The notes: a model not told the origin generated them from the letters alone. 64,000 bases of DNA from Kingdonia uniflora (GCA_014058105.1 JACGCM010001594.1:1691841-1755840); one strand, 5' to 3'. Shown: positions 34,196-46,509, numbered from the stretch's first letter. Translations and numbers: made by a program.

Positions 34196-35560
34196 ATGGT
34201 CACTTCCAAACGACCAACAGCTAGAATCCAGCTCGATCTTTCAATGGAGCTGGAACAACTTACAAAACTACAGGAAAATTGCCACGCCAAAACAGAGAAA
34301 TGAAATGAGCTCGAACGTCAGTTAACTCTTAACCTAGAGCTTCGCAAGAAGGATCTCGAAGGTGAGAGACAAGACTGTTTGGTAGCATTCAAATGATATA
34401 GAGACTAGATGACAACTATAAAGATTGTATTACAAACTTAACAGGCTCCCCAAACTAGAGATTGCGATCAAGTGCCAGAGACCTCCTAAATTTCTGTGTG
34501 GGATAGATTGGGACCTCGAGGAGCCACCAGCAAAACTATTTCTAGAAATATTCACCATTCTTTTGGGTGGTGAAGTTCAGTCTGAAATCAGCAGGGGCCA
34601 TCAATTTTCCAAACGTCAGGACGAAGAACAGTGACCTCCACCTCGAATTCCTGTACGTGATCATTTGAGTAAAGGCATCGGCACTCATAATCCTCAACCA
34701 CCTCGTTAAGCTACTCAAGCAACACATTAATACATAATACAAGAGCATATGGATCAGCGCATCAAGGAGTTGATTGAAGCACAAGTTTTAGGCACTACAG
34801 ATGACCTCTCCAAGATACAGAAAAGTCCGATTAACAAAGAACAATTCGATACGGAAATACCGATAGGTTTTTATACTCCAAAAAATCATAAATATAAGGG
34901 CACCGATCCAAAGGAGCCCATTCAACAATACCGCGGTTCATTGGGATTGTACTCTAATCTCAACCACATCCTCTACCGTCTATTCACTACAAGTCTACAG
35001 GAAGAACCACTCTGGTGGTTCCACTCTTTACCTGAAGTTTCCATACTCACATTCGATCTGCTGTAAAAATAATTCATTAAGACATATACTCACACCAGGG
35101 ACAAAGAGGAGAATTTATATTCTCTTATTAGTCTTAAGCAGTCACAATGAGAGAAGCTCAAGGCTTTTGTAAAGAAGTTTTTGGAGCTCGCGCGAAAAAT
35201 GGATAATTTCGATCAGAAAATAGCTATTATTGCTTTTACCAACGCGCTCTAGCTCGACTGTAAGGCCAAAGAGCACCTCTTCCTCAACAAACCAGCGACC
35301 TTGGAGGATATGATCACCAAGGTTAATTGATATGTCAACCTGGAAAGGATGATGCCCAAAATGTATTAATCTACTAAATCCGTCCTAACCATGAAAGGTC
35401 TACCTACAGATTGAAACACTGAACCAAATGAGGATTAAGGTGATCAAAAGCGCTCCAAATGCAACACTGTACACCCTCAGAATGGCACTACATTAACCAA
35501 ACCGGTCCTCCCTAAGATTAATGTTCAAATCTTTATAATTTTTCCAATCCTATCCATGGG
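34196..35560 (+). pseudogene. gag: Element C gag
   Basis: Starts MVTSKRPTARIQL (34196), matching D's MVTSRRPAAGTQL, followed by a helical charged segment. The open piece 34749-35066 has MDQRIKELIEAQVLGTTDDL, YKGTDPKEPIQQYRGSLGLYSNLNHILYRLF and LWWFHSLPE, the Tat capsid pattern. Further pieces are recognisable in shifted frames (KKFLELARKMDNFDQKIA). Stops and frameshifts are frequent. The C-terminal zinc-knuckle region was not resolved, probably because of a deletion near 35550. Confidence 0.8.
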
Positions 35561-36090
35561 CAAGTGGTATTGAGATTCCCTTTCAAAGCACAATCGACCA
35601 GATGGGATTGGCTGATCAAGTTATTCCAAGCGACACCAACATTAGTGGATTCAATAGTTTTAAAGAATAGCGAGTAGGCAAGATCATCTTACCTATTACC
35701 GCAAGACCAGCCACAATCGATGTTGTCTTCTACATTATTAATGCCAAATCTCGTTATCTTGGGATTATGGCTCCCTGTTGGATTCACAACATTAAAGCAA
35801 TCGCTTCCACCTATCATCAAGCACTCCGCTTTAAACACAATGATGGTATCTTTGAAATCAAAGGTAGTCAAAAGCTTTCTCGAGCTTGCGAGAATACCGT
35901 TTCTACCATTTTAGATACCTTAGACATATACACTGTATAACAATTATAGGAAGCTGATCACCTTAATGATCAACCTTCAATAGAAGAGCCGATTGAATAC
36001 ATCAACATTGATGGACCTAGCAGAGGTACTTTTATCGGTACCAAACTGGTTCAGCACGATAAGGATGCTCTCATTCAATTCTTATGACTG
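35561..36090 (+). pseudogene. Element C protease, truncated
   Basis: At about 35556 the sequence jumps from a segment like D's 61690-61707 to one like D's 62208, so roughly 500 bp is missing relative to D, including the Asp-Thr-Gly active site. The remainder (SGIEIPFQSTIDQMGLADQVI, then NAKSRYLGIM...WIHNI) aligns with D's protease C-terminal part (SGIETLFQSTIDQMGLADQVI). The copy is therefore inactive. Confidence 0.75.
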
Positions 36091-37200
36091 AATCGAGACG
36101 TCTTTGCGTGGACTTTCAAAGAGATTCCTAGGGTCAATCTAAACAAGGCATGTCACAAATTGGCTATCAACATCAACGACATGACAGTCAATCAAAAATA
36201 GTGACGACTATCACCTTATCTTTGAGATGAAGTTAACATGGAGATTGAAAAATTGATCAAAGTGGGATTTATTCGAGAACCAAGTATCTAGATTGGATAT
36301 ACAACATTATCGCTATCCAAAAGAAGAATAGAAAAGTCCAAGTTTGTGCAGATTTTACAGATCTAAACAAACACACTCAAAAGGACAATTACCCTCTTCT
36401 CAACTTTCATAATTTTTTTGATTCCTTGACAGGTCACAAACTCCTATCTATGATGGAAGCTATTTTTGGATACAATCAAATTCCTCTCTTGGAAGAAGAT
36501 TAAGAAAAAATTACTTATATCACTGAAAGAGGACTTTACTGCTACAAAGTCATGTCCCTCTAACTCAAAAATATAAGTGCGACATATCAACGGTTGCTGA
36601 CTACTATGTTTAAAACACATCTTGGGAAAATTGTAGAAGTCTACATTGATGATCTCGTGTGTAAGAACATACATTCAACCAACCACGTCACAGATCTCAG
36701 CATAATATTCAACATTCTTCGATCTTACAGGATGCGAGTTAATCCTGATAAGTGTCAATTCAGAGTACATTCAGGTAGATTTCTCAGCCATCTCATCAAC
36801 AAGAAGGGGATTGAGGCCGATCCAAATCAAATTTGAGTTCTCCTCAGTATGCCATCTCCAACAACAATAAAATACGTACAAAAACTTGCCTGTAAGATTG
36901 CCGCTATCAACCAATTTGTTTATAAATCTTCAGATCGCTATCATTGGTTGTTCCTACTACTCCACGATTGTACCAAACTAGAAAAAGTTTAGCCCAATGT
37001 TGGGATCCAATGGACATCAGAATGCGAGGAAACTTTTCTAGAACTCAAAACCTATTTGGGGAAGTCTCCCATCATGAGCACCCCAATAGATAATTAAGAA
37101 CTGATCATCAACCTTACAATTACTGAAACTTCTATCAACTCGGTTTTCATTCAACTTGAAGGAAAGATCGAGAAAATAGGCTACTTCATTAGTAAAACCC
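36091..37200 (+). pseudogene. Element C reverse transcriptase
   Basis: Fingers/palm motifs in order: KLIKVGFIREPSI, VQVCADFTDLNKH, ESDSLTGHKLLSMMEA-type palm with YNQIPL, GLYCYKVM, and the catalytic box VYIDDLVCK with YIDD at 36642-36653. Then come VNPDKCQFRV, FLSHLINKKGIEADP and the connection (FLELKTYLGKSPIMSTP). Many stops (for example after SLEED) and frame changes. The YxDD aspartates are kept. Confidence 0.85.
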
Positions 37201-37900
37201 TCACTCCAGTGAAAACGAAGTATTATAAAATTGTGAGACTCCTTCTAACTCTACTTTAGTCAAAGTCATGACCAACTACCCACTCTGGGAAGTTTTGTCC
37301 AAGTAAGAGAAATCCAGGAGAGTGCAACAATGATCAGGCAGTTTAGGAGAACATGATATCAAGTTTGAATAACGACATTTAGAAAAGGGTCAGGCCATAG
37401 TTGATTTTCAGATGGATTTTCCTGTGGAAGATCCCGAGTGGGAGGAGCACGATCCTGACCTTACAAAAGAAATTACAGAAGATCCACCCACCAAAGCATT
37501 TGATGAGTAAACTGAATGGGTTCCAAGGAAAGAGTGGAGACTTCTTACAGATGGTTCAGCTGGACCGACATGGTCAGTAATTGGAATCGTATTGATTACC
37601 CCTTCTAATGACAGAATCAAGAAATCAATCTGTCAGGATTTTAAAGCCTCCGTCAATGTCACCGAATACAAAGTTATCATTCAGGGACTCGACCTCACAT
37701 TTGAGCTTGACGTCCCAAAGCTCTCAGTCTACACATATTCTCTACTCATCGTCTACCATTACTTTGAGCAATACAAGATAAATTACAAGATGATCGGTTA
37801 TGCGGCTCTCATTGTAGATAAGATGATCAAGTTTGTAAAAGCAATTCTCAATTATCTTCCTTGAGGTAAACATAGATATGCCGATTCTTTGGCTTATCTA
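37201..37900 (+). pseudogene. Element C RNase H
   Basis: WRLLTDGSAGP (Asp), then NVTEYKVIIQGLDLTFEL (catalytic Glu kept), VYTYSLLIVYHY where the third Asp is replaced by Tyr, and GKHRYADSLAYLA (Asp). One frameshift after GPTW and one stop before GKHR. Compare A and B, where VDS and TDS carry the Asp. Confidence 0.8.
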
Positions 37901-39560
37901 GCCGGGGTCTTGGGTACAGAAGCTAGATATCTCATGATCGAAGTAATATCAACCCCCATTATTGATCGATATTCTGTATGCACGATCAACACTGGGGGAG
38001 ATAAAGAGGAAGACGACGATTGGCAAAAACTCTTTATTGCCTACCTCAGCCCAAAGAATGAATGCGGCAGGCCCCTTCCAACAGATTTGAAAGAGCGCCG
38101 ACAGTTAATCATAAATTCTAAGCGCTATACAGTTCAAAATGGTTTTTTGTATTGCTATTTAGTCACGAGGACTTATCTCAAGTGCCTCTCCAAGAAGAAA
38201 ACTGACAAATTGCTCAAAGATTTACATGAAGGAACTTGTAGCTCCCATGTTGTGGGTCGATCACTCGCTAACAGAGTAATTACACAAGGAGTATTTTTTC
38301 CAGGCGCATCAAATCTAATAGGGGCATCCAAACCGTATGATGATGTGCTCCCAGATAAAAGAGATGGCCTCTTCTTCTCTACCTCGACAGAGTGGAACTG
38401 CTTCTACCCAATTAGTAAATTAATCTATAGCTACGATTAGGTATCGTCGGTTACCTAGAGTATTAGGAAATTTCCCGAGGAGATCGGGCGCCTACCGCTT
38501 GAATGGCTAGAACACCTTGCTTATATGTAGCTCGAGCGCTGGGGCGCAAATGATGTGTCTATGCCATTGACATGTATCATATTTTCTTGAGTACTCTTCT
38601 ACTTGTGTAATTACTCGCCTGGAAAAAATGATACATGTCAATGACATAGACACATCATTTGCGCCCCAGCGCTCGAGCTACATATAAGCAAGGTGTTCTA
38701 GCCATTCAAGCGGTAGGCGCCCGATCTCCTCGGGAAATTTCCTAATACTCTAGGTAACCGACGATACCTAATCGTAGCTATAGATTAATTTACTAATTGG
38801 GTAGAAGCAGTTCCACTCTGTCGAGGTAGAGAAGAAGAGGCCATCTCTTTTATTTGGGAGCACATCATCATACGGTTTGGATGCCTCTATTAGATTTGAA
38901 TCCATAATGGGCCACAATTCGTTGGAGAAAAAGTCGTAGCTTTCCTCAACAAACACAACATCATCCACTCACCATCTAATCCCTACTACCCTCAAGGCTA
39001 TGGCCAAGCCAAAATCACCAACAAAACCATCGTGGATGGACTCAAGAAAAGGCTTCACGCATAGATAAAGGAAAACTGGATACGAGAAATCCTTCATGTC
39101 TTATGGGCATACTGTACCACTCCACGTCAATCTGCCAGCTATACCCCATTCTTCCTTACCTATGGTACATAAGTCATTATTCCAATAGAATACCACCTTC
39201 CAGTCAAAGATCATGAGTTTATCGATGAAGAAAATGAGTTCGTATTGGTCTGCAACATGAATTGGATTGATGAAACTAGGGAACACGCTATTGCCAACCT
39301 AGGTCGATATCACCATATGCTGGCCAGTTTGTACAATAGATGATTCCGAAGCCATACTTTCAAAATCGACGATCTCATCCTTAGAGAAATCCCGCAATAC
39401 CGAAATGAGGTACATGCCGGGAAACTGGCTGCAAATTGGGAGGGTCCCTTCCTAATCAGTTGTCTAACTACTCTGGGATCATATTATCTAATTACTGAGA
39501 AAGGAGTTTGAATCCCAAGTCCATGGAACACTAGGCGACTGAAATGGTACTATCGTTAAA
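37901..39560 (+). pseudogene. Element C integrase, interrupted by an inverted duplication
   Basis: The open piece to 38308 has the linker and the H-H half of the zinc domain (LLKDLHEGTCSSHVVGRSLANRV). The sequence is then inverted from 38309 to about 38622 before the core resumes: CAPALELHISKV, APDLLGKF, RRYLIVAID, TNWVEAVPLC. The second catalytic Asp is His in IHNGPQF, and the Glu is Lys in GQAKITNKT. The C-terminus (LGRYHHMLASLYN, WEGPFLIS, SPWNTRRLKWYY) ends near 39559. It is catalytically dead on several counts. Confidence 0.85.
38309..38899. repeat. 272-bp inverted duplication with 47-bp spacer
   Basis: 38309-38580 is the reverse complement of 38628-38899 with only about three mismatches. 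The right arm is integrase in the sense direction. The left arm plus spacer, read on the minus strand, is the native upstream integrase: VEEYSRKYDTCQWHRHIICAP continues smoothly from the break at ttttttccaggcg. A long hairpin is possible. Confidence 0.93.
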
Positions 39561-39699
39561 TCTCTCACTACACCAATTAAAAATTCTCGTTCTTTCCATT
39601 CCAAAAGTGAGATTTTCATCTTCATATAATGTACATTCTATTCTATTCAATGAAAACTTCCAAATTTTTTCCCCACATTACTCTCTACTTACGAAGACA

Positions 39700-40060
39700 A
39701 TATATAGATTAAAGCAAAGGTAATACAAGCTTTTGATCGACCTCTATTCCTGTTAAAGCAAAGGTAAAACTAGCTTTCAATTGCACTCTATACATACTCT
39801 ACAATTAAAACGTAGGTAATACTAGTTTTCAATCAAAGAACTCTACCAGACATAAGATAAAACAAAGGTAAAGCTAACTTTCATCTCTCAATATGGCTGC
39901 GATAATTATACCGATTAAAGCAAAAGTAAAACTAGTTTTTAATCAAACTCTATACATGCTCTGCAATTAAAATGAAGGTAATACTAGTTTTCAATCAAAG
40001 AACTCTACCAGACCTATGATAAAGAAAATGTAAAACTAGCTTTCATATTTTAATTTGTCT
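39700..40060 (+). repeat. Tandem repeats of about 60 bp in the element C convergent spacer
   Basis: Units containing aaagcaaaggtaaaactagctttcaa or close variants recur about six times, with a longer-order repeat including caaagaactctaccagac (twice). The array lies between the integrase end (about 39559) and the end of the antisense gene (40216). Confidence 0.85.
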
Positions 40061-40215
40061 GTAACAAATACTTTAATAGGTTACATATACAACCACTACA
40101 AAGGATTCTTCTCTGTTGATGAGAGGTCAGCTGCTCTTTCCCCTACAATAGGAGGATGATTAGCAATAAAATTTTGAGCTCGAGCCGATGCAGTAATCCT
40201 GCCTTGCTCTACCAA

Positions 40216-43200
40216 TTAAGAAGGTCGAGAACCTAACTTCATTTCTATGAAGTTCATGCAGTTTCCTTGATCTACATCAGCTCTGTAAATGCACCCTTTA
40301 TCTGACAAATAGTCATGCAAGGTATCTCTATCTAACTTAAGCCTTCTCACCTCCTCAACAAAATAGGCAATAAGTACTGTTAAAATATCTGAGTGCGATA
40401 CTTCGGGTATAACATCCTTGGAATAATTCACTCTCACGTTTTGAAGGTGCTCATACAACTTCTTGTACCACGCTTCATGCCATTCCATTCAACTTTCTGC
40501 GCGGGACATAATATTGATATGCTCCTTCGCCTTCTCCTCTGCTTTATTTGACTCAACTTGGAGCATCGTCCTCAATTCTGCTACTTGGGCATGAAGTTCC
40601 TCAAGCTTTTTGCTTACACATACCCCAGCAGGGGATTTCTTTAACAAATCAACTTTTTTCCTTATTAAAATATCCTTACCTCTAATTACCCGCTCTAACT
40701 CTTATTCCCTGACGTGAGTAACATCCAACTTACCTTGGCACTCCCTTAGCCGCTTATTTCCTTTTTATACGTAACCTTGAGTGCGAGCTACAGTTCCCTT
40801 AAGCTCTCTGATTCGAGATAATAGGCTAACCACATCCCCTTAAATAATGGAAACCCTGACATCACCTTTATTCTTCCACGAGCACTCTCCAGCCTCGGTA
40901 TTTTTGATACACGAATTAGCCAGAGTCAAATAAGCCTTTAATTGTGCCACCCTCTCATTCAACTCATCACAACTTTTTTACACCAACCAAAACTCTATAT
41001 CTTTTGCAAGTAAAGCTACAGTCAACTGCTCAACTGTAATTTCGGAGTTAGATAGGCCATCTCGAGCTCTCTATAGTTCACTATTTTTCTCAATCATTTT
41101 ATTATTTAATTGCTCCAGTTTGCTCTTGGTACTTACTAAATCAGCTCAAGTCTGCTCTTGTTCATTCGTTTTGTTGATCATTTAGTCCTTCAAACATTCC
41201 ACAAAATGATGTAACTCTTTCTCTGACATTTTTAACGCCTAGATACAGTATCGAGCCATGCCCGCCTCCTTACTCTTTCCCATCAATGCATCATTCTGGC
41301 TTTTGAGCTTCGCAGTCTCTTCCTTCATCTCTGCAAGCTCTTTTTGCCTCTTACTAATTTTGGCATCCTTCTCCTCGATCTTTCGAGTATGGTCATCAAT
41401 AGTTTGTGTTGCCTCGATGAATTTGAAATGTACCTATACATGTTGATCCTTCCTATCTTCGTTTGCCTCTCTTATTCTATCAAACTCTACTGCAAACTCT
41501 TGGTTATATTGGCAAGCCTCTTCTTCGCTCAAGCGGGCTGACTCCAGTTCAACCTATATCACAAATACAATACAACAAGTTCGATTTAAGAATACTCAAT
41601 CAATATATACAACGATCTTATTTCTAACAAATTTCTATGTTTTGACATCTACTGTGTGAAATTGCTTCTAAACTTAAGGTCGAAGTATGATCCTAGTTCG
41701 ATGAACAATAACATATACTTCCAATTCTAAGGTACACATTATCTATATTCTAACTTTTTCAACACTTTAATATTATCTATACACAGTTGAGTACCATTGC
41801 CCCTAACTGTTAGTTCATTTTTTGTCTATCTTTATGCTATAAATTTCACTTTGTAGCTCTAAAGTAATGTAGCATACAAGTAAAATATTTCTTGTTCTTC
41901 TATAACCTGTAGCTCTGCTTGTAAAGTAAATAGGGACGCTTTAGCGTCTTTCTCCTTAGCGAGCTAATTCTCTAATTTTTTTTATTTTGAGGGGCATATC
42001 CTTAATTTCCTACAAACAAGGTTTACAAACATCACTTAGCCTATACAATTACAGTTCACAAATCCCTCATAATTACACAACCACCAAGTCAACAATTTTA
42101 TTCAACCTTCTCATTCTCATTCTATATGTTCACAATGTCATCCCCATGGTTCTCTCGCTCAGTTTGGGGAGAAAAACCATCCAACCCTCTTACAAGTCCA
42201 GCCCCATCAGCTTCATCCTCATCCTCTTCAACGTAGGTATCCTCCATAATGTCATTCACCTCAGCTTTGGAATACCTCATTTTGAGGAGGTGGCGCCAAA
42301 GTTTGCCATGTTGGACTACCACCTCATTCAGATTCTTCTACGATTCTTCTATCAGCTTGATAATCTCTTCCTCTTGTATAGCCTTCACAGAAGCCAGACA
42401 CTTCCCCTCCCAAACCAAATTGGACTTTAATCGAGCTACCTTCTTCTAGAGTTCTACCTTCCCACTTTCGAGCTAAATTTTCTCCTCCTCCATCCGTAGG
42501 CAAATCCCCTTTATTAAACGAGAAGCCTACAAAAACAAAAAAACAAATCGAACAGATTTTTAGCTTGAATCACCATACGAAATTTAGAAAAACATTCCAA
42601 TCAACAAACTTACCACTTTTCTTATCTCCTCCACACCCATGCGACCTGCAAGCGTCGTCCTATCCTCCATAGATTTCAACTCGTCTTCACCAGGTCGATT
42701 CTCTATAACCTTTGCCCCAATCAGTTTAGGAGAAGGGTCTGCCCTTCTCTGTTTCATCTCTCCCTCGACCTCACCATTCCCTGAGGTTCTAGAGGTCAAA
42801 CCACGCTTCCACATCTTCTTCTTTAGAAATTCCTGAGTTAGCTTACTCGACGTGGTAGACTCTGGCACATCCGCAAAATCTACTGCAGAGGCCTTTGGAA
42901 AAACCACTCGTCTCTCTCCATCAGCTCCTCTCTTCTTGTTACCCCTAACCCCCGTTATTAGTCTTGTTACTTGAGACTTCTGAACCTTCTTAGACCTGTT
43001 GTTAGCTCGTTTATTTATATGAATACTGAGGTCTTTCAGCACTACCTCGAGCTCAACCCCTTCTTGAGCAATAGTATCTAACAGGAATTCTTCTTCACCT
43101 TCGACAGATGACCTGTCAAATAACAACACATTATCAACAACATAAAAATATTCAATTTTAGCAGTTCAATATTATACGTTATTATACTTACTTTTCTTCA

Positions 43201-43684
43201 CAGTTCTATACGGAAGATCCATGGGTTCTTCATCATCTTTCTGAAGTCAATCACCTTTTACCTAAATTACATTATCATTCCACATTCAACCTTCTAAATT
43301 TAGATTATAGAAAAGAGGTCAAGTCAAGCTCGTAAAGAAACATTCCCCTCCACTTTTAGAATAATTTTTCACCTCATAAAACTGTTACATATCTTCAGGA
43401 GAAATTCTCCTCTCCACCTGATTCTCTTCCCACAGCATATTCAAGCTTTCATAAACATTTATTACCTCCAACATGTTCCTGTTTAGCTGAGTAGGACATG
43501 CCTCTATGATATTCATTATCCCTTCTGCAAGATTGCTTAGGGGTAGACTCAACCAATACTCCAACTGAGGCAGGTAACACAGAAAACCCTCTTCTAGGTC
43601 ACCCTGAACATTTCCATCATAATACTCCAAGGAGATCGATTCGTCTATTCCCCTGTTCGATTTCTCCTTATCTAAATCAGCCAA
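40216..43684 (-). pseudogene. Element C large antisense gene (five exons)
   Basis: The start appears as TTG at 43684 (ttggctgat), where A has ATGGCTAAA, so the ATG is probably mutated. Exon 1 has LEYWLSLPLSNLAEGIMNIIEACPTQLN, VINVYESLN, VKNYSK and DLPYRTVKK. Putative introns: 43113-43191 (gtaagt...gacag), 42527-42613 (gtaagt...tgtag), 42010-42133 (gtgaac...tgtag) and 41554-41906 (gttata...atatag). They link exons that keep a continuous acidic, coiled-coil protein (exon 3 KLIEESWKNLNEVVVQHGKLWRHL; exon 5 ARLSEEEACQYNQEF through KLEELHAQVAELRTM), ending at 40216. About eight stops, mostly in exon 5. Same family as in A and B; function unknown. Confidence 0.72.
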
Positions 43685-45042
43685 CAGAATAAAATGTTCC
43701 TCCTCAGATTCTACTATGCAAATTCAAAACTTCCTACCGGCATGTTATACAAAGTTCCCCCATCTTCCCCCCTATAAAAGCCTTAGATTTAGAAAACTAT
43801 CTAAACACATCGGAGTTCGGAGGGAATGATACCAATTGTCCAGGGAAATCTGGATATTGAACCACTCCTATTTTGTTCTCCATATTAGATTCTATATTAT
43901 CAGACTCAGCCGAACGACCAGAGGTCGATGCCTCCATTACAGGGGAAGTCTCCATCTCAATTACATACCTTTAATGTCTGAAAACGAATCTGAAGCAGTG
44001 CCAAATCCATCCTTTATGACGCTGCTATACAACCAACTTCGTGACTTAGTCTCTGCAACCTTCTCTTGCCTTCATTGTTGATCACTTTGGTCTAATCCCT
44101 CACAAGAATCTCTACTATTTTTTCTCTTTCCTTTCTCACTGTTCTTCAATTTCTCTGAAGTTAATTAACATTTCAATAAAGATGATGAAGCCTTATTTAA
44201 AGTTTTTTTTGTCTTATTGTTGGCAGTTATTGAGCCTCGCACAAGTTGCCATCGGTTTTGGAAATGAGGCGTCCTTTCTATAATTAATGTCAGATGTTTT
44301 GCACCTTTTCAATAAAAATATCTTCCCATCATTGTCCCTTGCCCTATATTTTAATATATTTTTATCTCTCCTACATAAATCTCCCTCTGACCTCCCTGCA
44401 CTCATGATGACTCAACACTTACATACAATTGAACTTTCCCTACAATACATAAAGGATAAAAAAAGAAAGCTACCTGTTTTTTTAATTCTTGCTTCTACTA
44501 CTTATAAAAGTGCTGACTTCATTTCCAAAGCTCTCACATTTCAAAAATTCAAATTCTTTATTCAAAACAGTCACAACAACATTTACAACAAAGAAGGACA
44601 AATTCAAAATTCATTCTAATTACATTTCCTTTACAATTATTTGACCTCGTAAAATTTACTCCCTCACATATAATTATAAATAAAACATCCCAGATGTCCT
44701 GGGGAGCCGCACCTAATCAGTTCGCCTCCAGCAATCCTCACATCTTCCAGCTCAATTTCTTCTTAACAATTAGCCTCACAACCTCTTATCGAGCTAAAGG
44801 CTCCACAATCACTTCCTAGAATAGCTCCTCGTAGAAGCAACGTCCTAACTCAAGTTTCTTACCCATCTAATCTAAACCTTCAAACTGATACTCAGACATT
44901 GGTAAGTCAACATCATAATCTAGCAAGCCAAATATCCGCTATCGCACTTCAGCTATCTTAATCGTTAATCATTCCATAGCGGCATAACAAATTCTCTCAG
45001 ATCGAGTCCATATAATCTTCTATGTCTTCCTCCTATCTACAC
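43685..45042 (+). other. Element C region upstream of its antisense gene; no firm gene
   Basis: Expected to hold the antisense promoter and a short antisense ORF. A weak minus-strand TATA-like ttaaataagg lies near 44188-44197, and a 63-codon minus-strand frame (44405-44214) precedes it. Neither is convincing. The rest is AT-rich, with no supported gene. Confidence 0.4.
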
Positions 45043-45316
45043 TCATTCCCCCATTTATGCAAGTTTCTAAATTACTTAAAATCTCCTATATTCTGTATGT
45101 ATATATTTTGTTTTTCCACAACAACAAATCCTAATATCCTGATAAGAAATTATTTGAACTTATCTAAACACGTCGACCTCATTCCCCCATTTATGCAAGT
45201 TTCTAAATTACTTAAAATCCCCTATATTTTGTATGTATATATTTTTTTTTTCCACAACAACAAATCCTAATATCCTTATAATAAATTATTTGAACTTATC
45301 TAAACACGTCGACCTC
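45043..45316 (+). repeat. 137-bp tandem duplication in element C
   Basis: cattcccccatttatgcaag... at 45043 recurs at 45180, and each copy ends cacgtcgacctc. The two 137-bp copies differ at only a few positions, so the duplication is recent relative to the element's decay. Confidence 0.95.
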
Positions 45317-46509
45317 TTTAGAGTCGGCCTACCTCGTTTTGAACTTATTTTCCCCCAAATTAAATATTTCAAAGAGATTTCCCTAAGCTCAAATTTCTAA
45401 TTCCTACAAATTCTAAATCTGCTGTAGTTATCACCCCTAATAATTCTAAGTTATTCAGTTAAAAAAAAAAGTTTTTGCACATCTTTTATTTTATAAACAT
45501 ATTCTTAAAACTCGATTGCTATAATATACTTTCCAGTTTGATAAAATATTTTACTCTGAGAATCTTCTGAAGTAAAGTAGGCATTGGAAAGCAAGTGGCA
45601 TCCTTCTTTCCCCAAGTTTGTTCGAAGTTTAGGAATAGAACCGAACTTCAAATGGAAACTATGGAAGAAAAGAAGTCTGTGCTTGAACCAACTCTTTAAA
45701 CAGAAGGTCTTCTTAAAGCCAAGAAACGATGATAGTACAGAAGAAGACTTCTAATCTCTGTTTCCCTTCTCCACTACCACCATTGCCTCCTCTATAACCA
45801 CCACCATCAGAGAGTTGGTAGAGATAAAGAAGTCCCTCCCTTAGAATCCAATCCTACGCAAGATACCGGTGATACTGCCCCGTAGTTATACAGGCCTCAA
45901 CATCTGGCTCCTCAACCTTGTCCTTTGCAAGGTGGCAGAGACACTACTAACGTTACTCGCCTGTCAAAATAACATAATAAAATCTCCACATACAGTAAAA
46001 ATCTTTTTCAGCTTTAGTCGCTTCTTCTTCCGACATACCCTGATACGTTGGTGGAATGGGAATGAGGGTGGGAATCTATAATGATTGGTCACCAAAGTAT
46101 CTCAACTTAAATTTTTGCATCTCCGCTGAAACTCTATCTTTATTATCCATTATCCAGGTCTTCACCGTTATCAATCTAGACTTCTAAATTTTTTTTTTGT
46201 AAACATCGTACTTTGCCAGAATCCTCGGTACAGGTACTACTTATATAACCCTCGTATTTAATGCACAAGTATGTTTCCAAAGTAGTCATCATTCAATGCA
46301 GAGCCACTCTCAGAACCCCAAGTGTCACGTACATCAATATTTCCATCATCATTCAATGCAGAAATATCCAACCATAAAAAATAATACCCATTTTCCATAC
46401 AAGTTAAATCAATATTAACTACGTCATATCATCTCAACTTCTAACACCACATATCCCCAAAATCTTTTTCAACCAAAGCCACTCGTGACTTCAGTTACGA
46501 GGGGGCGAT
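45317..46509 (+). other. Element C 3' internal region, no firm gene
   Basis: AT-rich, with only short frames. Its last 250 bp (agccactctcag..., aaccaaagccactcgtg) match E1's internal remnant at 58700-58920 in opposite orientation, and it ends in the polypurine tract cgagggggcgat directly before the 3' LTR. Confidence 0.6.

Noticed and set aside
38768..38968. Minus-strand ORF repeating the end of the 37889-38440 ORF
   Set aside because: A direct consequence of the inverted duplication, not a second gene.
41258..42449. Plus-strand hydrophobic ORFs that look like membrane proteins
   Set aside because: They are the reverse of the coiled-coil exons of element C's antisense gene. Leu/Ser/Phe-rich shadows of Glu/Lys-rich coding are expected.
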